A DNA stretch of 64,000 nt, from contig SSMV01000120.1 in the NCBI GenBank assembly GCA_004799435.1, positions 1-64,000 of the forward strand, written 5' to 3'. Below are positions 26,386-35,564 of the stretch, one piece after another (positions within the stretch are counted from its first letter, which is position 1; every line of letters begins with the position of its first letter). The position numbers were made by a program, and so were the translations under genes. The DNA comes from Bradyrhizobium sp. (lineage in GTDB: Bacteria; Pseudomonadota; Alphaproteobacteria; Rhizobiales; Beijerinckiaceae). Below the pieces are notes generated by a model. The model saw only the letters and a list, made by a program, of their open reading frames with translations. It ran no database searches and was not told the origin of the DNA.

Positions 26386-28564
26386 ACATGGCGCCGAACA
26401 GCTTATTGAGCAGACTGCGCCCCCGCGCCCCCGGCTGATTGTCGGGCGCGTTGGGGATCGAGCCCGGCGGGACCAGCGCGTCCTGATCGTCGGGCGGCGC
26501 CCGAACGGGTTCAGGCGAAAGCGTCGGCTGCGCGCGGCCGAGCGCCAATGGCGGCCCAATCGTTTCCGGCGGCGAGGTCGGCGCGGCGTCGGGCGTCTGT
26601 CCGTCGATGCTGCGCCACACGCCAGAGGGCAGGTCGGCCGGCGGCGTGCTGGCCAAAGCCGCCTTCATGAAGCGGCTCCAGATCTCGACCGGAAGATTGC
26701 CGCCTGACACTTTCTTGGTCGGCGAATCATCGTCATTGCCGAGCCAGACGCCGGCGGTGAGCGCGCTGGTGTAGCCAACGAACCAGGCGTCGCGCCAATC
26801 CTGACTGGTGCCTGTCTTGCCAGCCGCCTGCCAGCCCGGCAGCTCGGCCTTATGCGCCGTGCCGGTCAGCAGCGTCTCTTCCATCATCGTGTTCATCATC
26901 GCCACATATTGCGGATCGATGACGCGGCCGAAGCTGGCGTTCTTGCGGGTGTAGAGCAGCTTGCCGTCGGCCGTGCGAACGCGCGCGATCACATGGGGCT
27001 GCACGCCAATGCCGCCATTGGCGAAGGCGGTGTAAGCGGAGACCAGCTCCAGCGGCGTCACCGCCGAAGTGCCGAGCGCAATGGTCGCATTGGGATCGAG
27101 TTCGGAGGTGATGCCCAGCCGATGCGCGACGCGGGCGACGGTCTTCGGCCCAACCTCCAGCCCAAGTCGCACTGCGACGGTGTTGAGCGACATCGCCAGC
27201 GCCTTGGTCAGCGTGACGGGGCCGACATATTCGTGCGAATAATCCTCCGGCTTCCAGCCTTTGACCGAGATCGGCGCATCGTCACGCACCGTGTCGGGGG
27301 TCAGGCCCCTTTCGAGCGCGGCGAGATAGACGAAGGGCTTGAAGGTCGAGCCCGGTTGGCGCTTGGCGGCGACGGCGCGGTTGAACTGGCTGTCGGCGTA
27401 GTTGCGGCCGCCGACCATCGCTTTGACGGCGCCGTCGGGATCGAGCGCGATCAGCGCGCCCTGTTCGACGCCATATTTGTCGCCCTTGGCGGCAAGTTCA
27501 TCGGTGACGGCGTGTTCCGCCGCCGCCTGCATGTGCGGATCGAGCGTCGTCGAGACAACGATATCCTGATCGATGGCGCCGACGGTGTCGTCGAGCATGT
27601 CCATCACATAGTCGGCGGCATAATTGATCGAGCCGGCGCCTTTCTCGTGCACGACCTCGGCGGGGGAAGCGAGCGCGAGCTTGGCCATCGCCTCGGTGAT
27701 ATGGCCCTGTTCGGCCATCGCCGTGATAACTTCGGCGGCGCGCTCATTGGCGGCGTTGAGATTGTGGTTGGGCGCGAGCCGCGAGGGCGATTTCATCAGC
27801 CCGGCCAGCACCGCCGCTTCCGACAGCGTCACCTGACGCGCGCTCTTGCCGAAATATTTCTGCGCCGCCGCCTCGACGCCATAGGCGCCCGAGCCGAAAT
27901 AGACCCGATTGAGATAGAGTTCGAGGATCTGGTCCTTCGAATATTTGCGCTCGAGCCACAGCGCCAGGATCGCTTCCTGGATCTTGCGCGAGAGGGTGCG
28001 CTCCTGGGTCAGAAAGAGATTCTTGGCGAGCTGCTGGGTCAGCGTCGAGCCGCCTTCCATGCCGCCATGGCCGGTGACGTCGCGGATGACTGCGCGACCG
28101 ATGCCGAGCGGGTCGATGCCGAAATGCGAATAGAAGCGGCGATCCTCGATTGCGATGAAAGCCTTGGGGAGATAGGGCGGCAGCTCGCTCAAGTGCACAG
28201 CCGCGCCGCCAGTGTCGCCGCGATTGGCGATCAGCGAGCCGTCGTCGGCGAGAATGGCGATATTGGGCGGCCGCTTGGGGATCGCCAATTGGTCAATCGG
28301 CGGCAATTGGCTGGCGTAATAGGCAAACAGGCCGGCGGTCGCGACAAAGCCCCAGACGCCGAGCACGAAGCCCCAATAGATAAGGCGTCGCAATGGCGAG
28401 CGGCGCGGCGCGCTTGAGCGCGCGTTACGCCCGCTCTTGCGCTGGCCGCGTCCGCGCGAACTCGGGCGATCGTCGGGATCAGCGCGTAAATCGTCGTCGC
28501 CACGCCGTCGATCCAGCCGCGGTTCGATCCGCTCCGGGTTTCGCCTGCCGCCCCTGCCGAACAT
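26384..28564 (-). CDS. mrcA: Class A penicillin-binding protein 1A
   Basis: This 726-residue bifunctional murein synthase has an Arg-rich cytoplasmic tail and one membrane helix (LIYWGFVLGVWGFVATAGLFAYY). The GT51 domain shows AIEDRRFYSHFGID and EGGSTLTQQLAKNLFLTQERTLSRKIQEA. The transpeptidase domain shows RQPGSTFKPF (acyl Ser), ALAMSLNTVAV (SxN) and AAGKTGTSQDWRDAWFVGYT (KTG). The C-terminus is a Pro-rich low-complexity tail. It makes and cross-links glycan strands outside the inner membrane. It is the more canonical of two class A enzymes in this window. The symbol mrcA is given by analogy; rhizobial genomes often have several such genes. Confidence 0.93.
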   Translation of the reverse strand: MFGRGGRRNPERIEPRLDRRRGDDDLRADPDDRPSSRGRGQRKSGRNARSSAPRRSPLRRLIYWGFVLGVWGFVATAGLFAYYASQLPPIDQLAIPKRPPNIAILADDGSLIANRGDTGGAAVHLSELPPYLPKAFIAIEDRRFYSHFGIDPLGIGRAVIRDVTGHGGMEGGSTLTQQLAKNLFLTQERTLSRKIQEAILALWLERKYSKDQILELYLNRVYFGSGAYGVEAAAQKYFGKSARQVTLSEAAVLAGLMKSPSRLAPNHNLNAANERAAEVITAMAEQGHITEAMAKLALASPAEVVHEKGAGSINYAADYVMDMLDDTVGAIDQDIVVSTTLDPHMQAAAEHAVTDELAAKGDKYGVEQGALIALDPDGAVKAMVGGRNYADSQFNRAVAAKRQPGSTFKPFVYLAALERGLTPDTVRDDAPISVKGWKPEDYSHEYVGPVTLTKALAMSLNTVAVRLGLEVGPKTVARVAHRLGITSELDPNATIALGTSAVTPLELVSAYTAFANGGIGVQPHVIARVRTADGKLLYTRKNASFGRVIDPQYVAMMNTMMEETLLTGTAHKAELPGWQAAGKTGTSQDWRDAWFVGYTSALTAGVWLGNDDDSPTKKVSGGNLPVEIWSRFMKAALASTPPADLPSGVWRSIDGQTPDAAPTSPPETIGPPLALGRAQPTLSPEPVRAPPDDQDALVPPGSIPNAPDNQPGARGRSLLNKLFGAM

Positions 28565-28886
28565 TCAGATCCCGCCCGGGCTCTCAAGCGAATGCGCGCG
28601 AATGAGCTTCTGCGTCGCCGCCCGATCCCATTCGAGGCTAAAGGCGGCGAATTAAGGGCGCGTAAAGCCTGGCGCGCCGCGCCTTACGGCCCCAGAGTTG
28701 TCGAAACCCGGCCTCAAGATTGGGGATCGGGCGCGGCTCGCCCTTGCGCGCCCCGCGCCGCCTTGGCAAAGTGCCCGCCGCACGCGATAAGGCGGCGCGT
28801 TCGGCCGCGGGGAGACGACGCCAAGCAAGGCCTCGCGTCCCGCCGGCAATCGGAGAAGAGCGCGCAAAAGAGCCTGGGATGTTGCG
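28565..28886. other. Divergent non-coding gap upstream of dnaN
   Basis: The 322-base gap separates the divergent PBP1A gene and dnaN. I looked for DnaA boxes and AT-rich unwinding sequence and saw none, so this is not an obvious origin. It is GC-rich, and frames across it have no family resemblance. It must contain promoters for both flanking genes, but none is clear enough to mark. Confidence 0.4.
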
Positions 28887-30005
28887 ATGAAGGTCACCAT
28901 AGAGCGTACCGCCCTGCTCAAGGCCCTGGGCCATGTCCATCGCATCGTCGAGCGGCGCAACACGATCCCGATCCTGTCCAATGTGCTGATCGAGGCGCGC
29001 GACCGTCAGCTCACACTCAAGAGCACCGATCTCGATCTCGAGGCGACAGAATCGGCGCCGGCCGATGTCGGCATGGCGGGCGCAACCACCGTTCCCGCCC
29101 ATGTTCTCTATGACATCGTGCGCAAATTGCCGGAGGGCGCGCAGGTCGGTCTGGAGACTTCGGGCGACGCCGGCCAGTTGCTGGTGCGCTCGGGACGCGC
29201 GCGTTTCTTCCTGCAATGCCTGCCGGCCTCCGATTTTCCCGATCTGACGGCGGGCGATTTCCCGCATCGCTTCACGCTGCCGGCGGTCGAGCTCAAGCGG
29301 CTGATCGACAATTCGCAATTCGCGATCTCGACCGAAGAGACGCGCTACTATCTCAACGGCATCTTTTTCCACACGATCGAGTCGGGCGGCGCGACGATGC
29401 TGCGCGCCGTCGCCACTGACGGCCACCGTCTCGCGCGCGTCGAGACCCCTGCCCCACAGGGCGCGGCGGGCATGCCCGGCGTCATCGCGCCGCGCAAGGC
29501 GGTCACCGAAGTGCTGAAACTGCTGGAAGACCTCTCGCAGGATGTCGCGATCGAAATCTCGACCGCCAAAGCGCGCTTTCATTTCGGCGAAGTGGTTTTG
29601 ACAACCAAATTGATCGACGGCACCTTCCCCGAGTACGGCCGCGTCATCCCGAGCCACAATGACAAGCGGGTGACCGTCGAGAAGGACGCTTTCGCCAAGG
29701 CGGTCGATCGCGTCTCGACGATCTCCTCCGAGCGCGGCCGGGCGATCAAACTGTCGATCGCCGACAGCAAAATGACGCTTTCGGTCAATAACCCCGATTC
29801 GGGCTCGGCCAGCGAAGAGATCGAGGTTGATTACGATTCGGCGCCGATCGAGATCGGCTTCAACGCTCGCTATCTGTTGGACATCGCCGATCAGCTCGGC
29901 GGCGACACGGCGCTGATCAAACTGTCCGACCCCGGCTCGCCGACCATCATCCAGGATCGCGAAGGCTCGCCGGCGCTCTATGTGCTGATGCCGCTGAGGG
30001 TCTGA
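28887..30005 (+). CDS. dnaN: DNA polymerase III beta subunit (sliding clamp)
   Basis: This 372-residue sliding clamp has the standard three-domain length. It opens with MKVTIERTALLKALGHVHRIVERRNTIPILSNVLIEA, carries ATDGHRLARVETPAP in the middle domain and ends with the clamp C-terminus ALYVLMPLRV. The dimeric ring encircles DNA and tethers the replicative polymerase and repair polymerases such as Pol I. Here it stands without dnaA or recF beside it, as in many Hyphomicrobiales. It converges on a TetR gene with a nine-base gap that holds part of a hairpin. Confidence 0.97.
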   Translation: MKVTIERTALLKALGHVHRIVERRNTIPILSNVLIEARDRQLTLKSTDLDLEATESAPADVGMAGATTVPAHVLYDIVRKLPEGAQVGLETSGDAGQLLVRSGRARFFLQCLPASDFPDLTAGDFPHRFTLPAVELKRLIDNSQFAISTEETRYYLNGIFFHTIESGGATMLRAVATDGHRLARVETPAPQGAAGMPGVIAPRKAVTEVLKLLEDLSQDVAIEISTAKARFHFGEVVLTTKLIDGTFPEYGRVIPSHNDKRVTVEKDAFAKAVDRVSTISSERGRAIKLSIADSKMTLSVNNPDSGSASEEIEVDYDSAPIEIGFNARYLLDIADQLGGDTALIKLSDPGSPTIIQDREGSPALYVLMPLRV

Positions 30006-30021
30006 AGCCTGATTTCAGGCT
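30006..30021. terminator. Short hairpin after dnaN
   Basis: AGCCTG at 30006-30011 and CAGGCT at 30016-30021 form a 6-bp stem around ATTT. It begins at the base after the dnaN stop codon and overlaps the stop of the convergent TetR gene. Location suits a bidirectional terminator, but there is no T-run. Confidence 0.4.
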
Positions 30022-30638
30022 CGCCCGGCGCGCAAGGTGCGTAGCGTCATCCCGACGATGGTCTCGAATCGCGCCGCCAGCGCGGCGCTGGACACTTCCT
30101 TGTCGAGCCGCAGCGCGATCGGATGGATGAAGCGATGCGCCGCGTCGAAGATCAGCGCCATCGCGCGGCGCCGGTCGCTCATCGCGAAGGCGCCCGACGC
30201 GATGCCCTCCTCGACCACGCGCTGAACTTCCGATTGCACGCGGGCGCGATGGCGCCGCGCAACTGGACGGTCGCCCTCCAGCGCTTCGATCAGCAGATCG
30301 AACAGCGCCAAGTCCTCTTCGATTTTCTGCCGATAGGCGCGATGCACCGTCATCAGCATGCTTTCGAGCTTGTCATGGGCGGGCGCCGGCCCTTCCGCGA
30401 CCTCGCGCAGGCGGGTTTCGATCGGCCGCAACCAGGAGGCGGTGATCTCCTCGAATAGCGTCGCCTTGGACGGGAAGTAACGATAGACATTGGCGTGCGT
30501 CATGCCGGCGTCCTGCGCGACGCCGACGATGGTCGCCCGCGCCGCGCCGAATTTGCGGATATGGGCGCGCGCAATTTCAAGAATGCGCGATTCGACGCTG
30601 TCAGGACTCGTCGTCTGCTGCACGCCCGCGCGATCCAC
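30015..30638 (-). CDS. TetR/AcrR-family transcriptional regulator
   Basis: This regulator of about 207 residues has a typical TetR helix-turn-helix: ILEIARAHIRKFGAARATIVGVAQDAGMTHANVYRYFPSK. A helical effector domain follows, with YRQKIEEDLALFDLLIEALEGD and the C-terminal FETIVGMTLRTLRAGRA. The start is uncertain. GTG at 30636-30638 has a GAGAAG-like sequence upstream; another GTG lies at 30621-30623, and an ATG further out at 30698 would add poorly conserved sequence. It is 63 bases downstream of zapE on the same strand and converges on dnaN. Regulated genes and ligand are not apparent. Confidence 0.88.
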   Translation of the reverse strand: MDRAGVQQTTSPDSVESRILEIARAHIRKFGAARATIVGVAQDAGMTHANVYRYFPSKATLFEEITASWLRPIETRLREVAEGPAPAHDKLESMLMTVHRAYRQKIEEDLALFDLLIEALEGDRPVARRHRARVQSEVQRVVEEGIASGAFAMSDRRRAMALIFDAAHRFIHPIALRLDKEVSSAALAARFETIVGMTLRTLRAGRA

Positions 30639-30701
30639 TCGGTCTTCTCGCCGATGACGATGAAGAGAATGGTCGCACGAAACTTCGCGCTGCGCCACCG
30701 A

Positions 30702-31862
30702 TCACGTCTCGATGACGCCCTCGAAATTGCGCGCGCGCACGCCATGCGGCTCGGCGAGATAATCGGCTGAGCGCATCTCGATCAGGCGCGAAGCGGCGCG
30801 CGCATATTCAAAGGCCTCCGAGCCCTCAGCCGCTTGGTAAAGCTGATCCGGCTCGGCGGCGGCGGAGGCGATCAACTTGACCTTGGCGTCATAAAGCGCG
30901 TCGACCAAAGTGATGAAGCGGCGCGCCGCGTCCCGCTCTTCGGCGGCTAGTCGCGGCACGCCGTCGACGATCAGCGTGTGAAATCGCGCCGCAAGCGCCA
31001 GATAATCGGCGGCGGCGAGCGGGCGACGGCAAAGCTCGTCGAAAGTAAAGCGGGCGACGCCGTCGACGGCCTGCGGAACCCGGAGCGAGCGGCCAAGCAA
31101 CGCGATCTCCAGCGGCTCGCCTTGCCGAGCGCCGGTCAGATCGAGAAAGGCTGCGTCAAGCGCCCTGGCGGCCCGCGCGTCGACCGGCGAATAATAGACC
31201 GGCGCGCGGATGAGCTTCTCGAGCCGGTAGTCGGTGCGCGCCTTCAGTTCGCAGACATCGACTTTTTCATCGAGCAGCTTGATGAAAGGCAGGAACAGCG
31301 CGCGATTGAGCCCTTCGCGATAAAGATCATCCGGCGCGACATTCGAGGTGGCGACCACGACAATTCCCGCCTCGAACAGGCCTGAGAACAGCCGCCCCAG
31401 CAGCATGGCGTCGGCGATGTCGCGCACCGCGAATTCGTCGAAACAGAGCAGCGAAGCTTCCGCCGCCAGCGCCTGGGCGACAGGCGCGATCGGATCGTCG
31501 CCGGAAACCTCGCCGAGCCGCCGCTTCTGGCGCCAATGGTGGATGCGCATATGCGCGTCGGCGAGAAAGGCGTGAAAATGAACGCGACGCTTCGGTTCGA
31601 CCGGCGCCGCCGCGAAAAACAGGTCCATCAGCAGCGTCTTGCCGCGCCCGATCGCGCCATGGATGTAAATTCCGCGCGGCGGTTCGGCCGGTTTGACGCC
31701 GATCAGCCGGCCGAGCGGCCCGGGCCGATGCGCTGGATGATAGCCCTCGAGTTCGCGGGCGAGCCGGTCGAGCCGCGCGACCAGCGCCGCCTGCGCCGGG
31801 TCGGGCTCGATCCGACCCTCGGCGATCAGCGCGTCATAACGGGCAAGCGGCGAAAGGGTCAT
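30702..31862 (-). CDS. zapE: Cell division protein ZapE (AFG1-like ATPase)
   Basis: This 386-residue P-loop ATPase of the AFG1/ZapE family has the Walker A GIYIHGAIGRGKTLLMDLFF and the Walker B LLCFDEFAVRDIADAMLLGRLF. The family-specific TSNVAPDDLYREGLNR and C-terminal ALYDAKVKLIASAAAEP are also present. ZapE destabilises FtsZ polymers and acts in late cytokinesis; mitochondrial homologues affect respiratory complex turnover. I chose ATG at 31860-31862 (MTLSPLARYDAL, preceded by GGGG). An in-frame ATG at 31892 would add ten residues and crowd the polA promoter. It is divergent from polA. Confidence 0.94.
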   Translation of the reverse strand: MTLSPLARYDALIAEGRIEPDPAQAALVARLDRLARELEGYHPAHRPGPLGRLIGVKPAEPPRGIYIHGAIGRGKTLLMDLFFAAAPVEPKRRVHFHAFLADAHMRIHHWRQKRRLGEVSGDDPIAPVAQALAAEASLLCFDEFAVRDIADAMLLGRLFSGLFEAGIVVVATSNVAPDDLYREGLNRALFLPFIKLLDEKVDVCELKARTDYRLEKLIRAPVYYSPVDARAARALDAAFLDLTGARQGEPLEIALLGRSLRVPQAVDGVARFTFDELCRRPLAAADYLALAARFHTLIVDGVPRLAAEERDAARRFITLVDALYDAKVKLIASAAAEPDQLYQAAEGSEAFEYARAASRLIEMRSADYLAEPHGVRARNFEGVIET

Positions 31863-31908
31863 CGGCGCCCCGATAGCCGCCGCGACGGCCATTGTCTACA
31901 ATCGCGCC

Positions 31909-34900
31909 ATGACCCAATCCGCTCGTCCCGTCGGCCCCGGCGCCCATGTCTTTCTGGTCGACGGCTCGTCCTTCGTCTTTCGCGCCTATTTCCAGTCGAT
32001 CCGGCAGGACCAGAAATATAATTATCGCTCCGACCGCCTGCCGGTCGGCGCGGTGCGGCTGTTCGCGGCCAAGATCCTGCAATTCCTGCGCGAGGGCGCG
32101 GCCGGGATCACGCCGACCCATCTCGCCATCATTTTCGACAAATCGGAGAATTCGTTCCGCCGCGAACTCTATCCCGCCTATAAGGCGCACCGGCCGGACC
32201 CGCCGCCCGATCTGGTGCCGCAATTCCCGCTGATGCGCGCCACCGTGCGCGCTTTCGGCCTCACCGCCATCGAACAGGACCGCTACGAGGCCGACGATCT
32301 GATCGCGACTTACGCGACCCAGGCGCGCGCGCTCGGCGCCGACGTGCTGATCGTCTCGGCCGACAAGGACCTGATGCAGCTTGTCGGGCCGGGCGTCGCG
32401 ATGTTCGACCCGGCCTCGGGCGACCGCGAGGAGCGGCGCATCGGTCCGGCCGAGGTCGTCGATTATTTCGGCCTCGGCGCCGACAAGGTCGTCGACATTC
32501 AGGCGTTGGCCGGCGATTCGACCGACAATGTGCCCGGCGCACCGGGCATCGGCGTCAAAACCGCCGCGCAACTGATCGGCGAATATGGCGATCTCGAAAC
32601 GCTGCTCGCCCGCGCCGGCGAGATCAAACAGCCCAAGCGCCGCGAGACGCTGACCAACCCCGAGAACGTCGCGCTGATCCGCCTCTCCCGACAGTTGGTG
32701 GAACTGGTGCGCGACGTTGCGGTGGAGACGCCGCTCGATACGCTCGGCACGCCCAAGCTCGACGGCGCGCCGCTGGTCGCCTTTTTGAAGGCGATGGAAT
32801 TCACCACCATCACAAGGCGCGTCGCCGAACTCTATGGCCTCGACGCCAATGCGATCGAAGCCGATCCGCGCTTTGTCGGCCCCGGCGGCTGGCGCGGTCG
32901 CAATGGTGAGCCGAGCGCGCCCGAGGCCGCGGCGCCCGAGGCTACGCCGGCCGCCGCGCCTCCCACGGACCGCGGCGCCGTGCCCGCGACCACCGAGACG
33001 AGCGCGCCGACGCCGCAGGCGCTCGCCGCGCATCATGCGGCAAGGGCGCGCGCCGAGCCTTTCGATCTCGCGGCCTACGCCACCGTCAGCGACGCCGCGA
33101 CGCTCAAAGCCTGGATCGCCCGCGCCTATGAGGCGGGCGTCGTCGCCTTCGACACCGAGACCAGTTCGCTCGATCCGCAACAGGCCGAGCTGATCGGCGC
33201 TTCGCTCGCCGTCGCGCCGGGCGAGGCCTGCTACATCCCGATCGGCCATCACGCCGGCGAAGGCGGCCTGTTCGACGGCGGCGGGTTGTTGCCGGGCCAG
33301 ATCGCCGAGGCCGAAGCGATCGCGCTGCTCAAGCCGCTGCTCGAAGACCCCGGCGTGTTGAAGATCGGCCAGAACGTCAAGTTCGACTGGCATGTCTTCG
33401 CCCGGCGCGGCGTCGAGGTCGCGCCCTACGACGATACGATGCTGATCTCCTATGCGCTCGATTCGGGCGCGACCAACGAAGGCCATGGCATGGACGCGCT
33501 CTCCGAGCGCTGGCTCGGCCATAAGCCGATCGCCTTCGGCGAAGTCGCGGGCACAGGGCGCAATTTCATCGGCTTCGGTCGGGCGCCGATCGACAAGGCG
33601 ACGCAATACGCCGCCGAAGACGCCGACGTGACCTTGCGCCTTTGGCGCGTCCTCAAGCCGCGGCTTACCGCCGAAGCCATGACGACAGTTTACGAAAAGC
33701 TCGAGCGGCCGATGATCCTGCCGCTGGCGCGCATGGAGGCGCGCGGCGTGTCGATCGACCGCGAGATGCTGGCGCGACTGTCGGGCGAATTCGCCGTGGG
33801 CATGACGCGCATCGAGGCGGAGGCGCATCGCCTGGTCGGCGGCCCGTTCAATCTCTCTTCGCCCAAGCAGCTTGGCGACATTCTGTTCGGACAAATGGGA
33901 TTGCCGGGTGGCAAGAAGACCGCGACCGGCGCCTGGTCGACTTCGGCCAGCGTGCTCGAAGACCTCGCCGAGGAAGGCCATGAGCTGCCGGCGCGTATTC
34001 TCGACTGGCGTCAACTCGCCAAACTCAAATCGACCTATACCGACGCCCTGCCCGGCTATGTCGATCCGCGCACCAAGCGCGTCCATACGTCCTACGCGCT
34101 GGCCTCGACCACCACCGGGCGGCTGTCCTCGTCGGACCCCAATCTGCAGAACATTCCGGTGCGCAATGAGGAAGGGCGCAAGATCCGCCGCGCCTTCATC
34201 GCCGCGCCGGGCCGCAAGCTGATCTCGGCCGATTATTCGCAGATCGAATTGCGCCTGCTCGCCCATGTCGCCGACATCGCCTCGCTGAAACAGGCCTTCG
34301 CCGACGGGCTCGACATTCATGCGATGACGGCGTCGGAAATGTTCGGCGTGCCGGTGAAAGACATGCCGGGCGAAGTGCGCCGCCGCGCCAAGGCGATCAA
34401 TTTCGGCATCATCTACGGCATTTCCGCCTTTGGCCTCGCCAATCAGCTCGGCATCCCGCGCGAAGAGGCCGGCGCCTATATCAAGAAATACTTTGAGCGC
34501 TTTCCCGGCATCCGCGCCTATATGGACGGGACCAAGGCGCAGGCGCGCGCGCAAGGCTATGTGACGACGATCTTCGGGCGCAAATGCCACTTCCCGCGGA
34601 TCAATTCGTCGAACCCGTCTGAGCGGGCGTTCAACGAACGCGCCGCGATCAACGCACCGCTGCAGGGCGCCGCCGCCGACATCATCCGCCGCGCGATGAT
34701 CCGCATGGACGGTGCGCTGACCAAAGCCGGCCTCTCGGCGCAGATGTTGATGCAGGTGCATGACGAACTGGTCTTCGAGGCGCCGGACGCCGAAGTGGAA
34801 GCGACGATCAAGCTGGTGAGCCGGCTGATGGTCGACGCGCCGGAACCGGCGGTGAAGCTCGGCGTGCCGCTGGCGGTGGAGGCGCGCGCGGCGAACAATT

Positions 34901-34917
34901 GGGACGAGGCGCATTGA
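31909..34917 (+). CDS. polA: DNA polymerase I
   Basis: This 1,002-residue repair polymerase has three activities. The 5'-3' flap nuclease spans about residues 1-300 (FLVDGSSFVFRAYF, YEADDLIATYA, ADKDLMQLV, GDSTDNVPGAPGIGVKTA). The 3'-5' proofreading domain keeps its metal-binding DxE in VVAFDTETSSLDP. The polymerase has motif A SADYSQIELRLLAHVA, motif B RRRAKAINFGIIYGISAFG and motif C LMQVHDELVFEAP. An Ala/Pro-rich linker at about residues 328-380 makes it longer than the E. coli enzyme. It removes RNA primers and fills gaps. It is divergent from zapE and is followed by the accessory island. Confidence 0.98.
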   Translation: MTQSARPVGPGAHVFLVDGSSFVFRAYFQSIRQDQKYNYRSDRLPVGAVRLFAAKILQFLREGAAGITPTHLAIIFDKSENSFRRELYPAYKAHRPDPPPDLVPQFPLMRATVRAFGLTAIEQDRYEADDLIATYATQARALGADVLIVSADKDLMQLVGPGVAMFDPASGDREERRIGPAEVVDYFGLGADKVVDIQALAGDSTDNVPGAPGIGVKTAAQLIGEYGDLETLLARAGEIKQPKRRETLTNPENVALIRLSRQLVELVRDVAVETPLDTLGTPKLDGAPLVAFLKAMEFTTITRRVAELYGLDANAIEADPRFVGPGGWRGRNGEPSAPEAAAPEATPAAAPPTDRGAVPATTETSAPTPQALAAHHAARARAEPFDLAAYATVSDAATLKAWIARAYEAGVVAFDTETSSLDPQQAELIGASLAVAPGEACYIPIGHHAGEGGLFDGGGLLPGQIAEAEAIALLKPLLEDPGVLKIGQNVKFDWHVFARRGVEVAPYDDTMLISYALDSGATNEGHGMDALSERWLGHKPIAFGEVAGTGRNFIGFGRAPIDKATQYAAEDADVTLRLWRVLKPRLTAEAMTTVYEKLERPMILPLARMEARGVSIDREMLARLSGEFAVGMTRIEAEAHRLVGGPFNLSSPKQLGDILFGQMGLPGGKKTATGAWSTSASVLEDLAEEGHELPARILDWRQLAKLKSTYTDALPGYVDPRTKRVHTSYALASTTTGRLSSSDPNLQNIPVRNEEGRKIRRAFIAAPGRKLISADYSQIELRLLAHVADIASLKQAFADGLDIHAMTASEMFGVPVKDMPGEVRRRAKAINFGIIYGISAFGLANQLGIPREEAGAYIKKYFERFPGIRAYMDGTKAQARAQGYVTTIFGRKCHFPRINSSNPSERAFNERAAINAPLQGAAADIIRRAMIRMDGALTKAGLSAQMLMQVHDELVFEAPDAEVEATIKLVSRLMVDAPEPAVKLGVPLAVEARAANNWDEAH

Positions 34918-34986
34918 GGGTGGGCGAGATTTGTTATTGGGTGATATTATACCTAGCGAGACCACCCCCAAGAACTAGATCTTCCT

Positions 34987-35349
34987 ATGAAGCCGCCGAG
35001 CGTGTCCCTGCCGAAGAAAACTCTCGTTGCAAAGCAGTTGCTGCGAATGCTTTTGGCGCACTATCCCCGAGGTCTGGACACGCACGTAGCACACGAGCGA
35101 CTCGCTGAGGCGATGGGTATCTCGTCTGAGCAGCGTTGGGCAAAGAGATTGACGGCGCGTGGCGAGGAAAATGCTTGGGAAAACCGTGTTAGGTACGCTC
35201 GTCTCGACTTGGTAGAGCGAGAATATATGCAAAGACCCGCTCAATCGGGCCGCGGAGTTTGGCGTCTGACCGAAGCGGGGGTTAGGTACGCGAAAAATCC
35301 CAGCGGGATCACCCTGGGAGAGGACACTGACGGGGAAGTAGATTTCTAG
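34987..35349 (+). CDS. Stand-alone Mrr-N-like winged-helix protein
   Basis: This 120-residue protein resembles the N-terminal DNA-binding winged helix of Mrr restriction enzymes. A basic helical start (KKTLVAKQLLRMLLAHYPRG) leads to AWENRVRYARLDLVEREYM and the wing-like SGRGVWRLTEAGVRYAKNP. The nuclease domain that normally follows is absent, and an acidic tail (GEDTDGEVDF) ends it. It could bind DNA as a regulator or be the remnant of a restriction gene, though nothing downstream resembles the lost half. It opens an accessory segment directly after polA, 148 bases before an insertion element. Base composition is less GC-rich than its neighbours, suggesting acquisition. Confidence 0.65.
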   Translation: MKPPSVSLPKKTLVAKQLLRMLLAHYPRGLDTHVAHERLAEAMGISSEQRWAKRLTARGEENAWENRVRYARLDLVEREYMQRPAQSGRGVWRLTEAGVRYAKNPSGITLGEDTDGEVDF

Positions 35350-35489
35350 GACTTTGCTGGGTGCTGTTTCTCCGGCTCTCGGGTACGCGCTACGGTCGAG
35401 AACGCTCGCTCAAAATCCTTCGGATCGTCGCTCGTCTGATGCTCGCGCAGCGATGTGTCGGGATGAGGCGCACTTAACGGAAGCGTTCA

Positions 35490-35497
35490 TTTTCTTG
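35490..35497 (+). repeat. Target site duplication, left copy
   Basis: TTTTCTTG lies immediately outside the left inverted repeat of the insertion element. The identical octamer lies immediately outside the right end at 37625-37632. Eight-base duplications are typical of IS1595-family transposition, so this fixes both ends of the element. Confidence 0.9.
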
Positions 35498-35523
35498 GGG
35501 AATTATATACTTGACTCCCTCGC
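35498..35523 (+). repeat. Left terminal inverted repeat of the IS1595-type element
   Basis: The 26-bp end begins GGGAATTATATAC and ends TTGACTCCCTCGC. It matches the right end in 24 of 26 positions by direct comparison; the fifth and thirteenth bases differ. The inner part doubles as the -35 box of the transposase promoter. Confidence 0.9.
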
Positions 35524-35539
35524 CAGCTTCTGCCATATT
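35511..35539 (+). promoter_or_regulatory. Probable transposase promoter inside the left terminal repeat
   Basis: TTGACT at 35511-35516 and CATATT at 35534-35539, separated by 17 bases, resemble sigma-70 -35 and -10 boxes. Transcription would begin near 35546, upstream of the AAGGGG ribosome-binding sequence and the ATG at 35565. Confidence 0.55.
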
Positions 35540-35564
35540 GGCCCCATAAGACAAGGGGCTGGCG

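Noticed and set aside
26852-28417. A 521-codon frame opposite the PBP1A gene
   Set aside because: Fully inside a confident gene on the other strand; composition is Arg/His/Asp-rich with no motif.
28565-28886. Replication origin next to dnaN
   Set aside because: No DnaA boxes, no AT-rich unwinding element, and dnaA is not adjacent.
31834-34971. A 1,045-codon open frame antisense to polA
   Set aside because: It is the codon-bias shadow of polA in GC-rich DNA. Its product is a low-complexity Arg/Gly/Asp-rich string with no domain pattern.
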